Shown piece after piece: positions 12,513-23,070 of a stretch of DNA of 64,000 nucleotides (within the stretch, counting starts at the first letter, position 1; each line of letters starts with the position of its first letter). The notes under the pieces are model-generated. The model saw only the letters and a program-made list of their open reading frames with translations. It was not told where the DNA came from and did no database searches. Both the position numbers and the translations under genes were made by a program. Location of the stretch: NCBI GenBank assembly GCA_023053575.1, contig JAKZAP010000012.1, positions 7,502,230-7,566,229 of the forward strand, in the 5' to 3' direction. Origin of the DNA: Branchinecta lynchi. Taxonomy: Eukaryota; Arthropoda; Branchiopoda; Anostraca; Branchinectidae.

Positions 12513-13645
12513 AGTCGTGATGCCCCTGTCTGGAAATAGAGATTGCACCCTACCCAACAAAAACAGATCTTACTAGACCATCAGGAAAAGTGCATAGCAT
12601 AAGAATTTAACACTGGCAGGTAGGATGTAGGACTTCCGACTTAGAGACTAAATTATTGCTGCTTGGTACGTATTTTGGGTGTGTAAATTGTCTAAAACAT
12701 TAATCCAACTCTTTCTTGTTTGTATGATCCCATTTTGATAAAATAGTTTCCTTTGAGATAAGAGTTTGAAGGCTTCAAAGTTTGAACACAAAAATCAAGT
12801 CTCAAATTCGAACAGAACTAAAACAATTAACCAGTGCAGTTATATTATGATAATCATCACACAGTTATTTAGTAGATACGAATTCATATCAACCTCCAAG
12901 ATTATGGTGATAAAACTAGTCAAGGGTCATAAGAACCCAGTTAGGACAAACATGATTTTCAGCCTGGAAAAAGGTCAGTAAAGTCAAAGTCCGCATCTAA
13001 ATTTGAAATAGCGATTGTTACCAAAAGCTCATTTCCCACCATAGGGAACCTGCAGCTTGGTACATAAAAATATAAGAGAACCTGAATAAGAATGGTCCAA
13101 GCGATATGGTTGACAGCCACAATGTTCAGTAGTATGCAACAGTTGTGAACGTAGCATACTGGAAAAGTTTTAATTTTGAGTTAGGTAAAGCTTGGGGTCC
13201 CAACAAAATGCCCAAAACAAGCAACATTTTAACAAAACAAGCCCAGTTCCTGGCCCCAAGCCCATCGCTAAAATCGCCCGCTCCAGCCAATAGAAACAAG
13301 CCAATGGTGTGGGAAACAAGCCCATCTGGAAACACTTGCCAGTGTCACTGGTCTGCCTATCTACTGGAGCCTATACTATTTCCATCAGAAGTTAACCTGT
13401 CTATTCCATTGCCCAGCTTTGGTTGTCTTTTTCTCACCATAGAAATTTCCAAAAAAGGTAAAAAAATATCTCAAAAGAAAGCCCTTTTCTTCTTCTTCAT
13501 CCTAGGTTTTCTTCCGAGATAATAGCGTGCAAGCTGCGTTGCTACATGTTTTCTGTGATGACCCAAACATTTTCTGGGGACTTTGTTACTGTTACGGCTG
13601 GTCATCCGAATTTTGTTTCTGTCACATAATCATTGTCTAACCTAG
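11754..13645. other. SEH1 intron 1, proximal part
   Basis: Contains a GA microsatellite (about 11933-11951), the C31 run, and otherwise unassigned A/T-rich sequence. The 125-codon plus-strand frame at 13145-13522 has low-complexity content and no recognisable family. Confidence 0.45.
12482..12512 (+). repeat. C31 homopolymer
   Basis: 31 consecutive C followed by AGTCGTGATGCCCCTG, which resembles the right end of the hAT-like MITE (CAGTCGTGACGCCTCTG). It may mark a truncated copy of that element. SEH1 intron 1. Confidence 0.9.
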
Positions 13646-14092
13646 GTACAGGAGTGTTGCATGAAGCTGCCACCCTAAACTCCTATTTTGGGGAAATGAC
13701 TTAGGGAAAAAGAGTAAAGGTTGAAATAAAATTCAGTGGAGTATCCTGAAAGGAAGCTTAGAACATTCGCTTTCTGCTGGTACCATAGTTTACTTGTAAT
13801 TGTTCAAGACTAAGCTGGAGAACACAAAAGAATATAGGCACCCAAGTGATCATGAAGTCGCCCACTTTGCTGAAAATGGTATTTTGCTACATGGTGAAGT
13901 TAGAAGCCAGCTATTTGGTCAGAGAGGTTCCTTGACCTTTTGCAAATAACAAAATTTGCTGTTTTCTTGGAATTTGCATGATTTTTCTGGGGGTGGCAGC
14001 TTCATGATCCAAGGTGGCAAGATCATGTACCATGGCCAATTGGGGGGTGGGCGGTGCCATAGTAAGGGCAGCTTCATGCAACACTCCTGTAC
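13646..14092. repeat. Element with perfect 26-bp inverted ends
   Basis: GTACAGGAGTGTTGCATGAA GCTGCC at 13646-13671 is exactly complementary to 14067-14092. The interior contains related GGCAGCTTCATGATCC and GGTGGCAAGATCATG. In SEH1 intron 1. Confidence 0.7.
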
Positions 14093-14385
14093 TTGGAAAA
14101 ATATGAAAGAAAATTGTATGATTGTTAGAAACAAACATGAATTCAATATAAGAAAAACATTTAGTGTTTTAAACTGTTAAACAGAGAAGATCTTTGTCTT
14201 TTTGGCTTACAAAAATTGACGTCGACTCTCTTGTACTGTAACAACTTGGGATGCCATGCTTTTATTTCCATCACAACAATGCCTATGTATCTGAATTTAG
14301 AAAGATTTATCTGTGAATATGATTTTAAAAACACATCTTCCAACAGGTTTAACTAGTTTAGAGTGGTTTAGACAGGTTGTGGCAC

Positions 14386-15217
14386 ATCTAAGCCAGTCAT
14401 GCACAAATCCTCAATTTTTGGGCATGGTGCCCCAACGTTTGGGCATGCCCGAACGTATGGGCATGGTACCCATCCGTTGGAGCACCATGCTCTGGAGCAT
14501 GGGCATGGTACCCCTGTGAAATTTGGATAAACTGAGACTGGTTACATACCTAAATAGGGCCTTCTCTCTGTCCTAGATCAAAAGATACCTGATTTTACTT
14601 TCTATCCAACCTCATTTTCCAATTTACAAAATGTTAGAGCACTTCCAAGATACATAGAGTTTTTTGGAGGCCACTTCTCTTCTAGTGGGCTTATCCTATC
14701 CTTTTCCAGAAAATTGCTGCTAGGCAGCATGGATGAGGCAAGCTTCTCAATCTGTTTACTGGAGCAAATATTTCCTTTAGATTGTTTGCCTTTTATTGTA
14801 TTTACTTTTAGTTATTTTTTTTTTACCTGATTTTACTCTGACTTTTGACTTTTTGACAACATGGAAAACGATTGAGTAACCTAGTGGCAACTACCTGTAA
14901 AAGGATAGGGTAAACCCACTGGGAAAGAAGTGGCCTCCACAAAACTCTCTGCATCTTGAAAGTGCTCTAACATTTTGGAAATTGGAAAATGTGGTTGGAT
15001 AGACAGTGAAATCAGGTATCTTTTGATCTAGGACAGGAAGAAGGCCCTATTTAGGTGTGTAGCCAGTGTCAGTTTAACCAAATTTCACAGGGGTACCATG
15101 CCCATACTCCAGGGCATGGTGCCGTAACGTATGGGCACCATGCCCATACGTCCAGGCATGCCCAAACGTTGGGGCACCATGCCCAAAAATTGAGGATTTG
15201 TGTATGACTGATCTAAG
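14386..15217. mobile_element. Large foldback element in SEH1 intron 1
   Basis: Two inverted arms of about 320 bp (14386-14708 and about 14896-15217) around a spacer of about 190 bp. The outer parts of the arms are rich in GGGCATGGTGCC/GGGCATGCCC/GGGCATGGTACC motifs, themselves palindromic. The inner parts share CCTAAATAGGGCCTTCT, GATCAAAAGATACCTGATTT and GGCCACTTCT. Arm identity is high by eye. It ends 95 bases from SEH1 exon 1. Confidence 0.85.
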
Positions 15218-15311
15218 CTATAAAACTTATTATGTCGGGTGCATACCGAAATAGAAACCGACGGAATATAGGCTCCAGTATTTTGACAGTCCCTCTAGAT
15301 AAGAAACAAAC

Positions 15312-15440
15312 CTTAACAGTCTGGTCACTGGAACATGTGGCCATACGTCTGCCATAGAAATCATAAGCTATGTCATGCACCAAATCTTTGTGATCAGCTT
15401 GGATGTTTCTGGTTGAAAAGTTTTGAGATCCCATGTTCAT
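15312..15440 (-). CDS. SEH1: SEH1 exon 1 (start codon, first WD40 blade)
   Basis: Codons 1-43, ending in [29 protein letters not shown] corresponds to the first blade of Seh1. Two in-frame ATGs lie at 15438-15440 and 15432-15434; the second has the better context (A at -3, G at +4), so translation could begin two codons later. The donor is AAG/GTTTGT, phase 0. There is no splice acceptor immediately upstream, so this is taken as the first coding exon. Confidence 0.9.
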
Positions 15441-15868
15441 TTGTTTTCAATTTTGCCGCTTAGCTTAAGAACCTTACTAAACTCACTTTGACAATTGAGG
15501 AATCGGCAGTCCGTGGTACACTCTCTTATTGCCACTTTTAACTCTTCGCGGAGTGCCGGATTCACATCACAGCAGCTCAGCAGAAAGTTTTAAGAATTTT
15601 GTTTTAGGCATTGCATTTTTTGCAGTAAGTACTTGGTTACCAGATACTTAAAGTAGAGATATGCTTGTTTGGACGTCCATTAGCTCTGAAAGGTGCCAAA
15701 GAGTGTGGTGAAGATCAAGTCTAAAGTTAAAGAGAAGTCTTTCCTTCAAAAAAATCGATCTGGCTTTAAAAGGAACCAGAAATATGATAGACATACTAGA
15801 CTGAAGCTTATAGAATGGTTTAGATACTTTAGTAATAAATTTTGCTTCAATATTTCAAGTTAAACATA

Positions 15869-16248
15869 GGGTACGGTGACCAGTAGCCGGCAGTGACGAA
15901 AAAAACGGCCACCATATTTCCATAGACTTTAAAGCTTCCAATAATTGAATTTTTCAACAAAATGGATCAAAACAAACAAGCAAATCTTTTCTTTTACTGG
16001 AACACCAATCTTTGTCAGACATATTGAATTAATTGCATTTTTCATGGTGGCCGTTTTTTTGTTCTTCATACATCAAGCTGATTTTTCGTGACAAAGTCTT
16101 GTGTGGCAAAACTTACCATTCGTCATGATCAGCATTAAAATGCGCTTCTGCACATGTATGATTCTTCAGAATCAATAAGAATTGATTGACTTATTGATTT
16201 TAAAGAGTTAGAGTAAGTTTCAAGGGCCGGTTACTGGTCACTGTACCC
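15869..16248. mobile_element. TA-flanked MITE (GGGTACAGTGACCAGTAACC ends)
   Basis: 380 bp with inverted ends GGGTACGGTGACCAGTAGCC and GGCCGGTTACTGGTCACTGT..., flanked by TA on both sides. A second inverted pair lies inside (AACGGCCACCAT / ATGGTGGCCGTT). A TA duplication suggests a Tc1/mariner-type MITE. It lies 430 bases upstream of the SEH1 start. Confidence 0.75.
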
Positions 16249-16436
16249 TAGTTATGTTTTCCAACACTTCCTTCTCATTGTTTGTTGTTACCTGAGCCTT
16301 GCTGTAATCCAGAAAGTGATGAAATGGGTAGAGCTACCAAAGTTAAAAAACAGAAAATCCCTTTTAAAAAGCAGCTTTAAAACAAAGAAATGGCATGGAA
16401 TTTGAATATTTGTGGATATTTGACAGTTTTCCAAAG

Positions 16437-16905
16437 ACATTCCGAAGGCAATTCACAACGAAGAAGCAGACGCATTGGCTAGTAAAGCAGCGGACAACCC
16501 AGCTCAATCCCAACTGCAAACGATGAGAGACCTCATGCGAAACCGTATCTCCTCGAAGAAAATCCAATTACACCCGTCACCCTTTAAAACTCGTCATCAA
16601 TGCGTCACTTACTACAGGCTTAAGACTGAGACCCTCCTTCTAAACAAAACTCTGTTTGAATGGGGACTCCACAACACACCAAACTGCAGAACATGCCATC
16701 AGGTGGAAGAAGATGTGCAACATGTGCTATTCGACTGCAAAGGAGACAACCAAACAGCCTAAATGAGGGCCATGTGTCGGAAACTAAAGATACAACTGTC
16801 TTTAAGCGCTATCAACCTAGCACCACTTCGGAAGTCGGAGGAGAAAGAACTTTTCCACCACATGATCTAGACCCTACAGGAGAGAGAAGCCAGCTAAATC
16901 CAGTC
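16437..16905 (+). mobile_element. LINE fragment: RNase H end and C-terminal zinc knuckle
   Basis: In one frame: AIHNEEADALASKAADNPAQ (the end of an RNase H domain, HNEEAD), then HQCVTYYRLKTETLLLNKTL and CRTCHQVEEDVQHVLFDCKG (zinc-knuckle-like). In-frame stops follow. This is the 3' part of an I- or R1-type LINE that carries RNase H. It lies between SEH1 and UBA5. Confidence 0.75.
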
Positions 16906-17035
16906 TGACCCAGGCAGAGATATGCCCAACGAAGAAAAAAAAATGTGCAGAGGACGCAGGCCACCGAGCCAAGAAGAGAGGCCGAAAGGGAACAACGCTG
17001 ACGTCGCTCCCAATGGCTTGATGATTTGGATGATG

Positions 17036-17273
17036 AGTCGAAAAATCAGATTTTGCCTTTGGAATGTCAGGACAGCATGGACACTTCATTTTAACACCGT
17101 CACTCCAAACATTCAAAGCTGTGTGAAATGAGGTCAGGTAGGCTAAAGGAATATTAGCTACAGGAGAGGTACCTGGCCTCGTTCTACACAGCCTTGAATG
17201 TTGCAGCCATAGTGTTAAAATGAAATGTCCATGCTGTCCTGACAGTCGAAAGGCAAAATTTGATTTTTCAACA
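17036..17273. repeat. Foldback with about 100-bp arms
   Basis: 17036-17139 and 17170-17273 are inverted copies (GTCAGGACAGCATGGACA, CATTTTAACAC, AACATTCAA, GAGGTCAGGTA / TACCTGGCCTC). The spacer is about 30 bp. The high identity means the RNA would form a long hairpin. Between SEH1 and UBA5, just after a LINE fragment. Confidence 0.8.
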
Positions 17274-17574
17274 GTCAAATGTCCAAAAATATTCAAACTC
17301 CATGCTATTTCTTTGTTTTGTGGCTTTGAAAAGCGATTTTCTGGCTATTGACTTTTGTAACTATACCTTTTTCATCATTTTGTAAGTCAATAAGTTAGAA
17401 TCAGTTGATCTTGCTTAGAAAAAATATTAACTAGAAATATTGAAGTAATATTTATTTGTCCAATATGTAAACCATTTAATTAGCTTCATTCTAGTATCTT
17501 TGTCATATTTGTTGGTTCCTTTTTAAGCCAGATAGATTATCCTGAAGTAAAGACTTCTCTTTAAATTTGAAATC

Positions 17575-17912
17575 TTGTCTGAGATTGGATACCCCTCCTA
17601 TATTATTACCAGATTATTACAGGAGGGGTATGCAACCTCGAATCTTACAACCTTGGACTAGGTCTAAAAAGTTTAAGAGGAAAGATCAATTCAGTCCTAA
17701 AAGTCCTGACTGTCAAGAAAGACACCCTGAATGACCTAGGGCAAACTTAGTGCTGTACAGAAGTTTGCTTGTAGTATTTTCAGGCCAAGTTTGATGTTAT
17801 ATAAATTCAAGGTTGGGTACCCCTCCTATACATTCAATGTTAAAGCTTTCAGCTTGTTGCCATCACTACACACATAAAAATGGATTACAGTAGGGGTATC
17901 CAATCCTCAAAC
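17575..17912. repeat. Nested inverted repeats of ATACCCCTCC
   Basis: Two nested pairs: GATTGGATACCCCTCC (17583) with GTAGGGGTATCCAATC (17889), and AGGAGGGGTATGCAACCT (17619) with AGGTTGGGTACCCCTCCT (17811). Upstream of UBA5. It may be a decayed MITE or a hairpin-rich regulatory stretch. Confidence 0.55.
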
Positions 17913-18668
17913 TTGTCCTGGAACAAGGAAACTTCTGTGTAGTCAAAAGTTTGACAGTTGGCTTGACAGTTGGAACTGGTTAGAACCTTGTTAGGACTGC
18001 AGGGAAATTTCCTTTCGGACTTTCTAGGCCAGGTTCGAAGCTCTAAACTGACACACTGCAAAATAAAATAAATAAATAAAAAGACAAAGCTACTGAGTAA
18101 AACCAGTCATCGACTGAAAAATGTATCCCCAGTCTGTTATTCTTTTGAACCTTTTGGTCTTTGTTGCCCTGTTCATTCTGCAATCTAGTGGAGCAAGTGA
18201 CAGCTTGATGTCAAAAATTGTAATATTTTGCAACCCTACATGTAGGAGAGCTCATAGATAGTGTAGGCATTACTCTGTCTGAGCCAGGAAAGTTTTTCTA
18301 GGTTTGTCAAAAAATTTAGCCTTTCTGGGTCTACAAATGGTATGTTGACTGGAGCAGCACCTCTGTTTTTTTGGCATAATGTGGTGAAGTTCAGAGTGGA
18401 TTATTTTGGAGTTTAGGTGCTTTTGAGCATCAGCTTGTTCATAGTTGTTGATGAAGACTCAGCTGAAGAAACATAATTGACCTATAATGTGCCCACTTTT
18501 GTATTCAATGAAATGATTTGATTGAGTCAGTTTGTGGTAAGCACAAAAGGTAAGAACAAAACAAATGGTAAGCATACAACACCGACACCAGATAAATCCT
18601 ATTGCTTATAAGCTTGGTTATTTTGCAGGATATTAAGCTACTAGGATCTGTACTAGACTGTCTGGAAT
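17913..18668. other. UBA5 upstream region
   Basis: About 750 bases of A/T-rich DNA before the UBA5 ATG, presumably containing its promoter and 5' untranslated region. I see no clear TATA box or initiator that I would annotate. An AATAA microsatellite is at about 18063-18085. Confidence 0.4.
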
Positions 18669-18799
18669 ATGGCTACTGTTGAGGAGTTGCAAAAAAGAAT
18701 TGAAGCTCTTGAAGACCTGCTTGAATATGAAAGAAGCAAACTGAAAAGAACAAAGATTGAAGTCATGTCTTCTGAAGTAGTTGACTCAAATCCATACAG
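18669..18799 (+). CDS. UBA5: UBA5 exon 1
   Basis: Begins at ATG 18669 in context AATATGG. Codons 1-43 encode a charged helix (MATVEELQKRIEALEDLLEY) followed by EVMSSEVVDSNPY, which matches human [20 protein letters not shown]. The donor is AG/GTGAGT, phase 2. Confidence 0.94.
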
Positions 18800-19325
18800 G
18801 TGAGTACCAGCAGAGGCTTCACGAATTCGGAAGGGGCGGGGGGTAGCTGGACCCCACCGGCGTTGTCGGCCAGTCGGTAACAAAGAAACGAGCCGCCTCG
18901 AAGGGCAAAATAATCTTCGATTTTCCTCAAAGCATGCCAGTCTATTAGCTGTCGTTTCGGGTGGTGTCATCGTAAATAGCAAACCCCAAACATTCGGATC
19001 ACTCGTTTATACGTTGCCCATTTTTCTGTCAAGTTTGTCAACGATTTAATGCAAAAGGGCTCGTTTTTCTATCAAATATTCTGCTAATATTTGCAACTTT
19101 TACACAGTATCTATATGAGATACTGTATCCAACGTATACAGAATGTCGTCAGTAAATGCGTCACAACAGGGTCCTGCTTTCGCGGTGGATGAGGTATCGT
19201 TTCCAGTGCATACAGGTGATTGAAGAAATAGTTCAGTCTGACTTCAGTTCGTTCATTGGGAGGACGGGGGGGGGGTGAACCTGGTAAAATTGACCGAATT
19301 GGTATCTGACTTTTACCAAATCTGT

Positions 19326-19485
19326 TATTTTTATTCTAAAAACACAGCGAGTTGCCTTCAAGAAGCTACAATTTTATCGAATGCCGAAAACGTGGGGGGG
19401 GGGGCTATTTTTATTCTAAAAACACAGCGAGTTGCCTTCAAGAAGCTACAATTTTATCGAATACCGAAAACGTGGGGGGGGGGCT
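19326..19485 (+). repeat. 80-bp tandem duplication ending in G runs
   Basis: Two nearly identical copies (TTATTTTTATTCTAAAAACA, GCGAGTTGCCTTCAAGAAGC, TTTTATCGAA..CCGAAAACGTG) each ending in 9-11 G. One base differs (ATGCCG/ATACCG). In UBA5 intron 1. Confidence 0.85.
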
Positions 19486-19645
19486 GCGCCCCCCCTCCCC
19501 GCTCCCCCTCGGGACGACTCTGAGACACACCCTTCCGTTATATATTATGGAATTTCTGACAGTGTAACCAGCACGTTTTAGTTGTGTTACTTGAGGCAGA
19601 ATCGTATATTCTTCCTTTATTGGTTCTTGAATGTCTTTTTTACAG

Positions 19646-19781
19646 TCGCTTGATGGCGCTGAAGCGGATGGGAATTGTTGACAACTATGAACAGATCCGA
19701 AATTTCACTGTTGCTGTTGTCGGTGTAGGAGGAGTGGGAAGTGTCACAGCGGAGATGCTCACTCGGTGCGGTATAGGAAAG
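19646..19781 (+). CDS. UBA5: UBA5 exon 2 (ATP-binding loop)
   Basis: The acceptor is TTTTTTACAG/T. Encodes [20 protein letters not shown] and the Rossmann glycine loop [20 protein letters not shown], nearly identical to human UBA5. The donor is AAG/GTAAGC, phase 0. Confidence 0.96.
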
Positions 19782-20520
19782 GTAAGCTTTTCTCTATTGA
19801 GTCGGTAAGTTCCCTGACCACTTCAGAAGAATCACGTAGTGGACAATTTGTGCCGTGCTACTTAGTATCTGGATCCCGCCCAGTTTAACTCTTTAACTTA
19901 AACTAGACTTAGTTTGCCGCAAATTGTTTCCGTGAAACCTCGTCGAATGGGTGGAAACCACACGGAAGCTTTTTTGTTTACTGAAAGACTATTCCGGACA
20001 TTATTGAATAATATATTTCATATATTTTACACAGTAAGTATATAATATAATACATAATATAAATAATATAGTAAATATATAGTAATTATATATTCACATG
20101 GAATGGATAAAGTGTATTTCAGTGCATAAATCTATTTAATATGGCACCTTATGTAGCTGTAATTTCTTGATTACTTTCATCTTCACCTGCGAAGAGCAGG
20201 GGCAGGACTGTTCCAGGAGATCATCCCTATCTGTTACTCTTTATCTCTAACTAGAAGTTGGAGGGAGAGGAATATTAACTGAGGTTTTGAGTGATGGGGG
20301 GGGGGGGGGGGACACTACCCCTGGACATATGCTTATAATCTATGTAGGGAAAGTTGCTGAGCACTTCCGACTCATATGCAAATATGCAACTTGAATAGGA
20401 GGATATCCTGGCAGTAGCTCACCTAAGAAGACTGGCTCATAGTCATGGATGCCCAGGGAACATCTGGTTGGCACAGGTGGATCTAAGGTATCCCGACCCC
20501 CCCCCCCCCCCCACCACCAA

Positions 20521-20942
20521 GACACCTACTCTTTCTAAACAAACATACACACTTCAAACTTTAATAAATTTTAACTTCTGCATTTCAACTATATAATTTA
20601 ATTTTTTTAATTTAAATTTACCAATCTTAATACTTATTTATTTTTATTTCAATACAATTATAAACCTTTTTCTACGAAATCACCACCTCTACACATAAAA
20701 AAACTTCTACAAAATAAAAACGAAAAAAAACACCATCCCTTATAATCTAAAATTAAACTCCATAATCCATAATTTCAAACCACTCTATTTACTTTAATCT
20801 TTAGCCTAGTTTAAACAAAAAAAAAAAAACATAAAAATTTCCAATCTGCCCCCAAAACCATATTTATTTTATTTTCTACAATTTCTAAAACAAATAACTT
20901 TAATTTTCATTATTCATTTCTTAAACATTTCACAATAAAATT
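20521..20942 (+). repeat. G-depleted tract in UBA5 intron 2
   Basis: By hand count, 20521-20940 has about 7 G and about 84 C in 420 bases; the remainder is A/T. The asymmetry starts just after a C-run and CACCACCAAG and ends near AGTCTCCAAGACCGC. Neighbouring sequence has ordinary G content. There is no coding potential. Confidence 0.85.
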
Positions 20943-21382
20943 AGTCTCCAAGACCGCTTAATTTTCCCTTATACTTTAAAATCAGTGTTATTTATATTTT
21001 TATTATAACAGCGAAAAAGCAGACTTTCCAATCAGGTACCCTACAATAACAAAACCGTAAAAATAAATAAATAAAAATGCAACTTCCGCAGGATTTGGGG
21101 GGTCCGCAGGATTTGGGTTTTGTTCAGAGTTTGTATAGAGGCCATAGATTACGCATGGATATTACCAAGAACAAATAATCTAATAGAACCTCCGTCTTTG
21201 GTCCCATGCACCGACTATAAATATCCCAATAAAACTGAGCGGAGCTAGAGGTACTTCCCGTGAGGTTTGGGTTGATTCCCGTATACTTCCCGCTGTGCCG
21301 CTAAGGAGCTCTTTTGTCTTTCATTTGACTACTTATAAAAGCTTACGCATGATTTGGATGTCTGTAAGCCCATGACCACTGA

Positions 21383-21769
21383 AGGCGTATTCTCGCCTTT
21401 CCCCGAGGACTCTTTTTGAGGAGTCCTTGCGTTTTTGTTTGTCCCAGGGACTCACTCCCTATCTCGTGAGTCCCCACGAACGGGGAATGATCCGATTATC
21501 ATCACTATCACCAAAAGTACTCTCTATAAGACTCGTAGGGTAATGTAAAATTAATTAAAAAAATCGGAATAAACAAAACCAAAAATAAAGTGTATCCAGA
21601 CTATTTTCGTCAGTTGCATATTTTTTTTTTCGAACAAAATCCATTTTGGATGCATTCACCATATTCTCGTTGTTTTCCGTACGTGGAGTCCGCGTGGAGT
21701 GACTCCCTCTATTCTCGCCGTTTCCCTTGATTCCCCGAGGAGGCCTCGGGGAGCGGCGAGAATACGCCT
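21383..21769. mobile_element. Harbinger-like MITE in UBA5 intron 2
   Basis: 387 bp, same family as 43322-43726: ends AGGCGTATTCTCGCC and GGCGAGAATACGCCT, with shared interior GAATGATCCGATTATCATCA and AATAAACAAAACCAAAAATA. The flanks are TGA and TAA. It lies 90 bases upstream of UBA5 exon 3. Confidence 0.82.
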
Positions 21770-21858
21770 TAAGTCGTGTCATCTGTCTCCAGTTGTGGCC
21801 ATTAAATATTTTCTTCTGTCCCCAGCTATGATCACTAAATCTTTTCTTCTGTTCCCAG

Positions 21859-22055
21859 CTGATCCTCTTTGACTATGACAAAGTTGAGCTGGCCAATATG
21901 AACCGATTGTTCTTTCAACCACATCAGTGTGGCATGTCGAAAGTTGAAGCAGCTGCAGCAACGCTTCAGTCCATCAACCCGGATGTGGTGATAGAAGCGC
22001 ATAACTTCAACATCACCACAGTGGAGTACTTTGATGAGTTCCTCGATAGAATAAG
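21859..22055 (+). CDS. UBA5: UBA5 exon 3
   Basis: The acceptor is CTGTTCCCAG/C. Encodes [20 protein letters not shown] then [12 protein letters not shown] and [15 protein letters not shown]. The Asp and Arg residues that position ATP in canonical E1 adenylation domains are present. The donor is AG/GTAACG, phase 2. Confidence 0.95.
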
Positions 22056-22165
22056 GTAACGATTATTTCAGCTCAAAGAGAATGCCAATCATGTTGTGGA
22101 CTGGATAAGTCCGCTGGCCTTTTCTTCGGCGATATATTGTAAGTTTAGCTTATTTTAGCTACGGT

Positions 22166-22562
22166 CTGAAGAGGACCCTCACCGAGGAGAGCCGAAATTT
22201 TGCCGAATAAAAACCAGCTGACACCTACAGAAGTAAACTTAGTTGGTTCCCGTCATTTTAGTCATACTACAGTAGGCTACATATATCAGATGCAGCAAAA
22301 ATAGAAAAATGTGATTTTCGTGTTTTTTTTTATCAGCTAGTTATCCTTCTAAGATGATGTGGAAGGGATAAATCAAATTCCGGATATTTCGGTTGCATTT
22401 CCGGCGAACGATCCTCAGCGAAAAAAAAAATCTAAATCATAAAATCCACCACAATACCAACAGGGAAAAGCTAGAAAATGAAGTTCATTTTCCAGCTTGA
22501 GCCTGAAGAGAACCCTTTCCAAAGAGTGCCGAAATATAGGCCTAATAAAATTAAGCTGACGT
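22166..22562 (+). repeat. Two copies of a LINE/SINE-tail motif
   Basis: TCTGAAGAGGACCCTCACCG, AGCCGAAATTTTGCCGAATA and CAGCTGAC near 22166-22232 recur in diverged form near 22500-22562 (CTGAAGAGAACCC, GCCGAAATATAGG, AAGCTGACG). Similar motifs lie at 49600 and 55600. The pattern (GAAGA..CC, CCGAAAT, AATAAA) is common in 3' ends of retroelements. Confidence 0.55.
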
Positions 22563-22883
22563 TTTGGTTTTGCACTATCAAACATGATTGGCACTATTGG
22601 CAGTCAGCTATTTTTCCTGCAGAAGGTTGTTAACATTCAGCACATTAATTATTGATTATGACATTCTGTTCTCGGCATTCGTCATAACACAGGCAGTGCG
22701 TATGCGTGCGTTAAGGATCGGGCTTATGACGCTGCAGTTATAAAATGTATCATTAATCTGGAAGAAGGTCGAGCGGGTTCATGATATTAGACACTTGAAA
22801 TTTGACTCTGGCTGACCAGATCCTCTGCCCCAGTGTTCGATGGCTGTGTTCGAACGTTGATTTTTTTTTTTTTATCGTTCCAG

Positions 22884-23070
22884 CAAGGGAAGTCTAACCG
22901 GTGGTCCCGTGGACCTAGTCCTCAGTTGTGTAGATAACTTCGAAGCTCGCATGACCATCAACACTGCCTGCAACGAACACGCTCAGACTTGGTTCGAATC
23001 CGGTGTGGCGGAAAATGCGGTCTCCGGTCACATTCAATACATCTGCCCTGGTGAAACGGCCTGCTTCGCG
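22884..23070 (+). CDS. UBA5: UBA5 exon 4
   Basis: The acceptor is TCGTTCCAG/C. Encodes [20 protein letters not shown], then [24 protein letters not shown] and TACFA with the first zinc cysteine. The donor is GCG/GTAAGT, phase 0. Downstream the last 75 bases of this exon plus its donor recur as a degenerate tandem series (see the array at 23071-23900). Confidence 0.95.

Larger units (their letters stand above)
2745..15440 (-). other. SEH1: SEH1 gene locus (nucleoporin Seh1, seven exons)
   Basis: Span of a spliced gene for Seh1, a WD40 beta-propeller protein of the nuclear-pore Y (Nup107-160) complex and of the GATOR2 complex that signals amino-acid supply to TORC1. Seven exons joined by GT-AG introns in matching phases give 1125 nt, 374 codons plus stop; human SEH1L is about 360 residues. 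Recognised by close similarity along the whole family: ADHKDLVHD near the N terminus, THSGSVW-type and WAHPEFGQV motifs, [42 protein letters not shown] and finally ANYMQNWK. Exon order from high to low coordinate: 15312-15440, 11597-11753, 10888-10995, 10579-10726, 5538-5771, 4227-4390, 2745-2929. Introns hold LINE and MITE debris. The C-terminal tail (about 45 residues) does not resemble the human tail, which is disordered and variable. Confidence 0.93.

Noticed and set aside
13145..13522. 125-codon plus-strand frame in SEH1 intron 1
   Set aside because: Low-complexity, no recognised domain, antisense to an expressed gene; likely chance.
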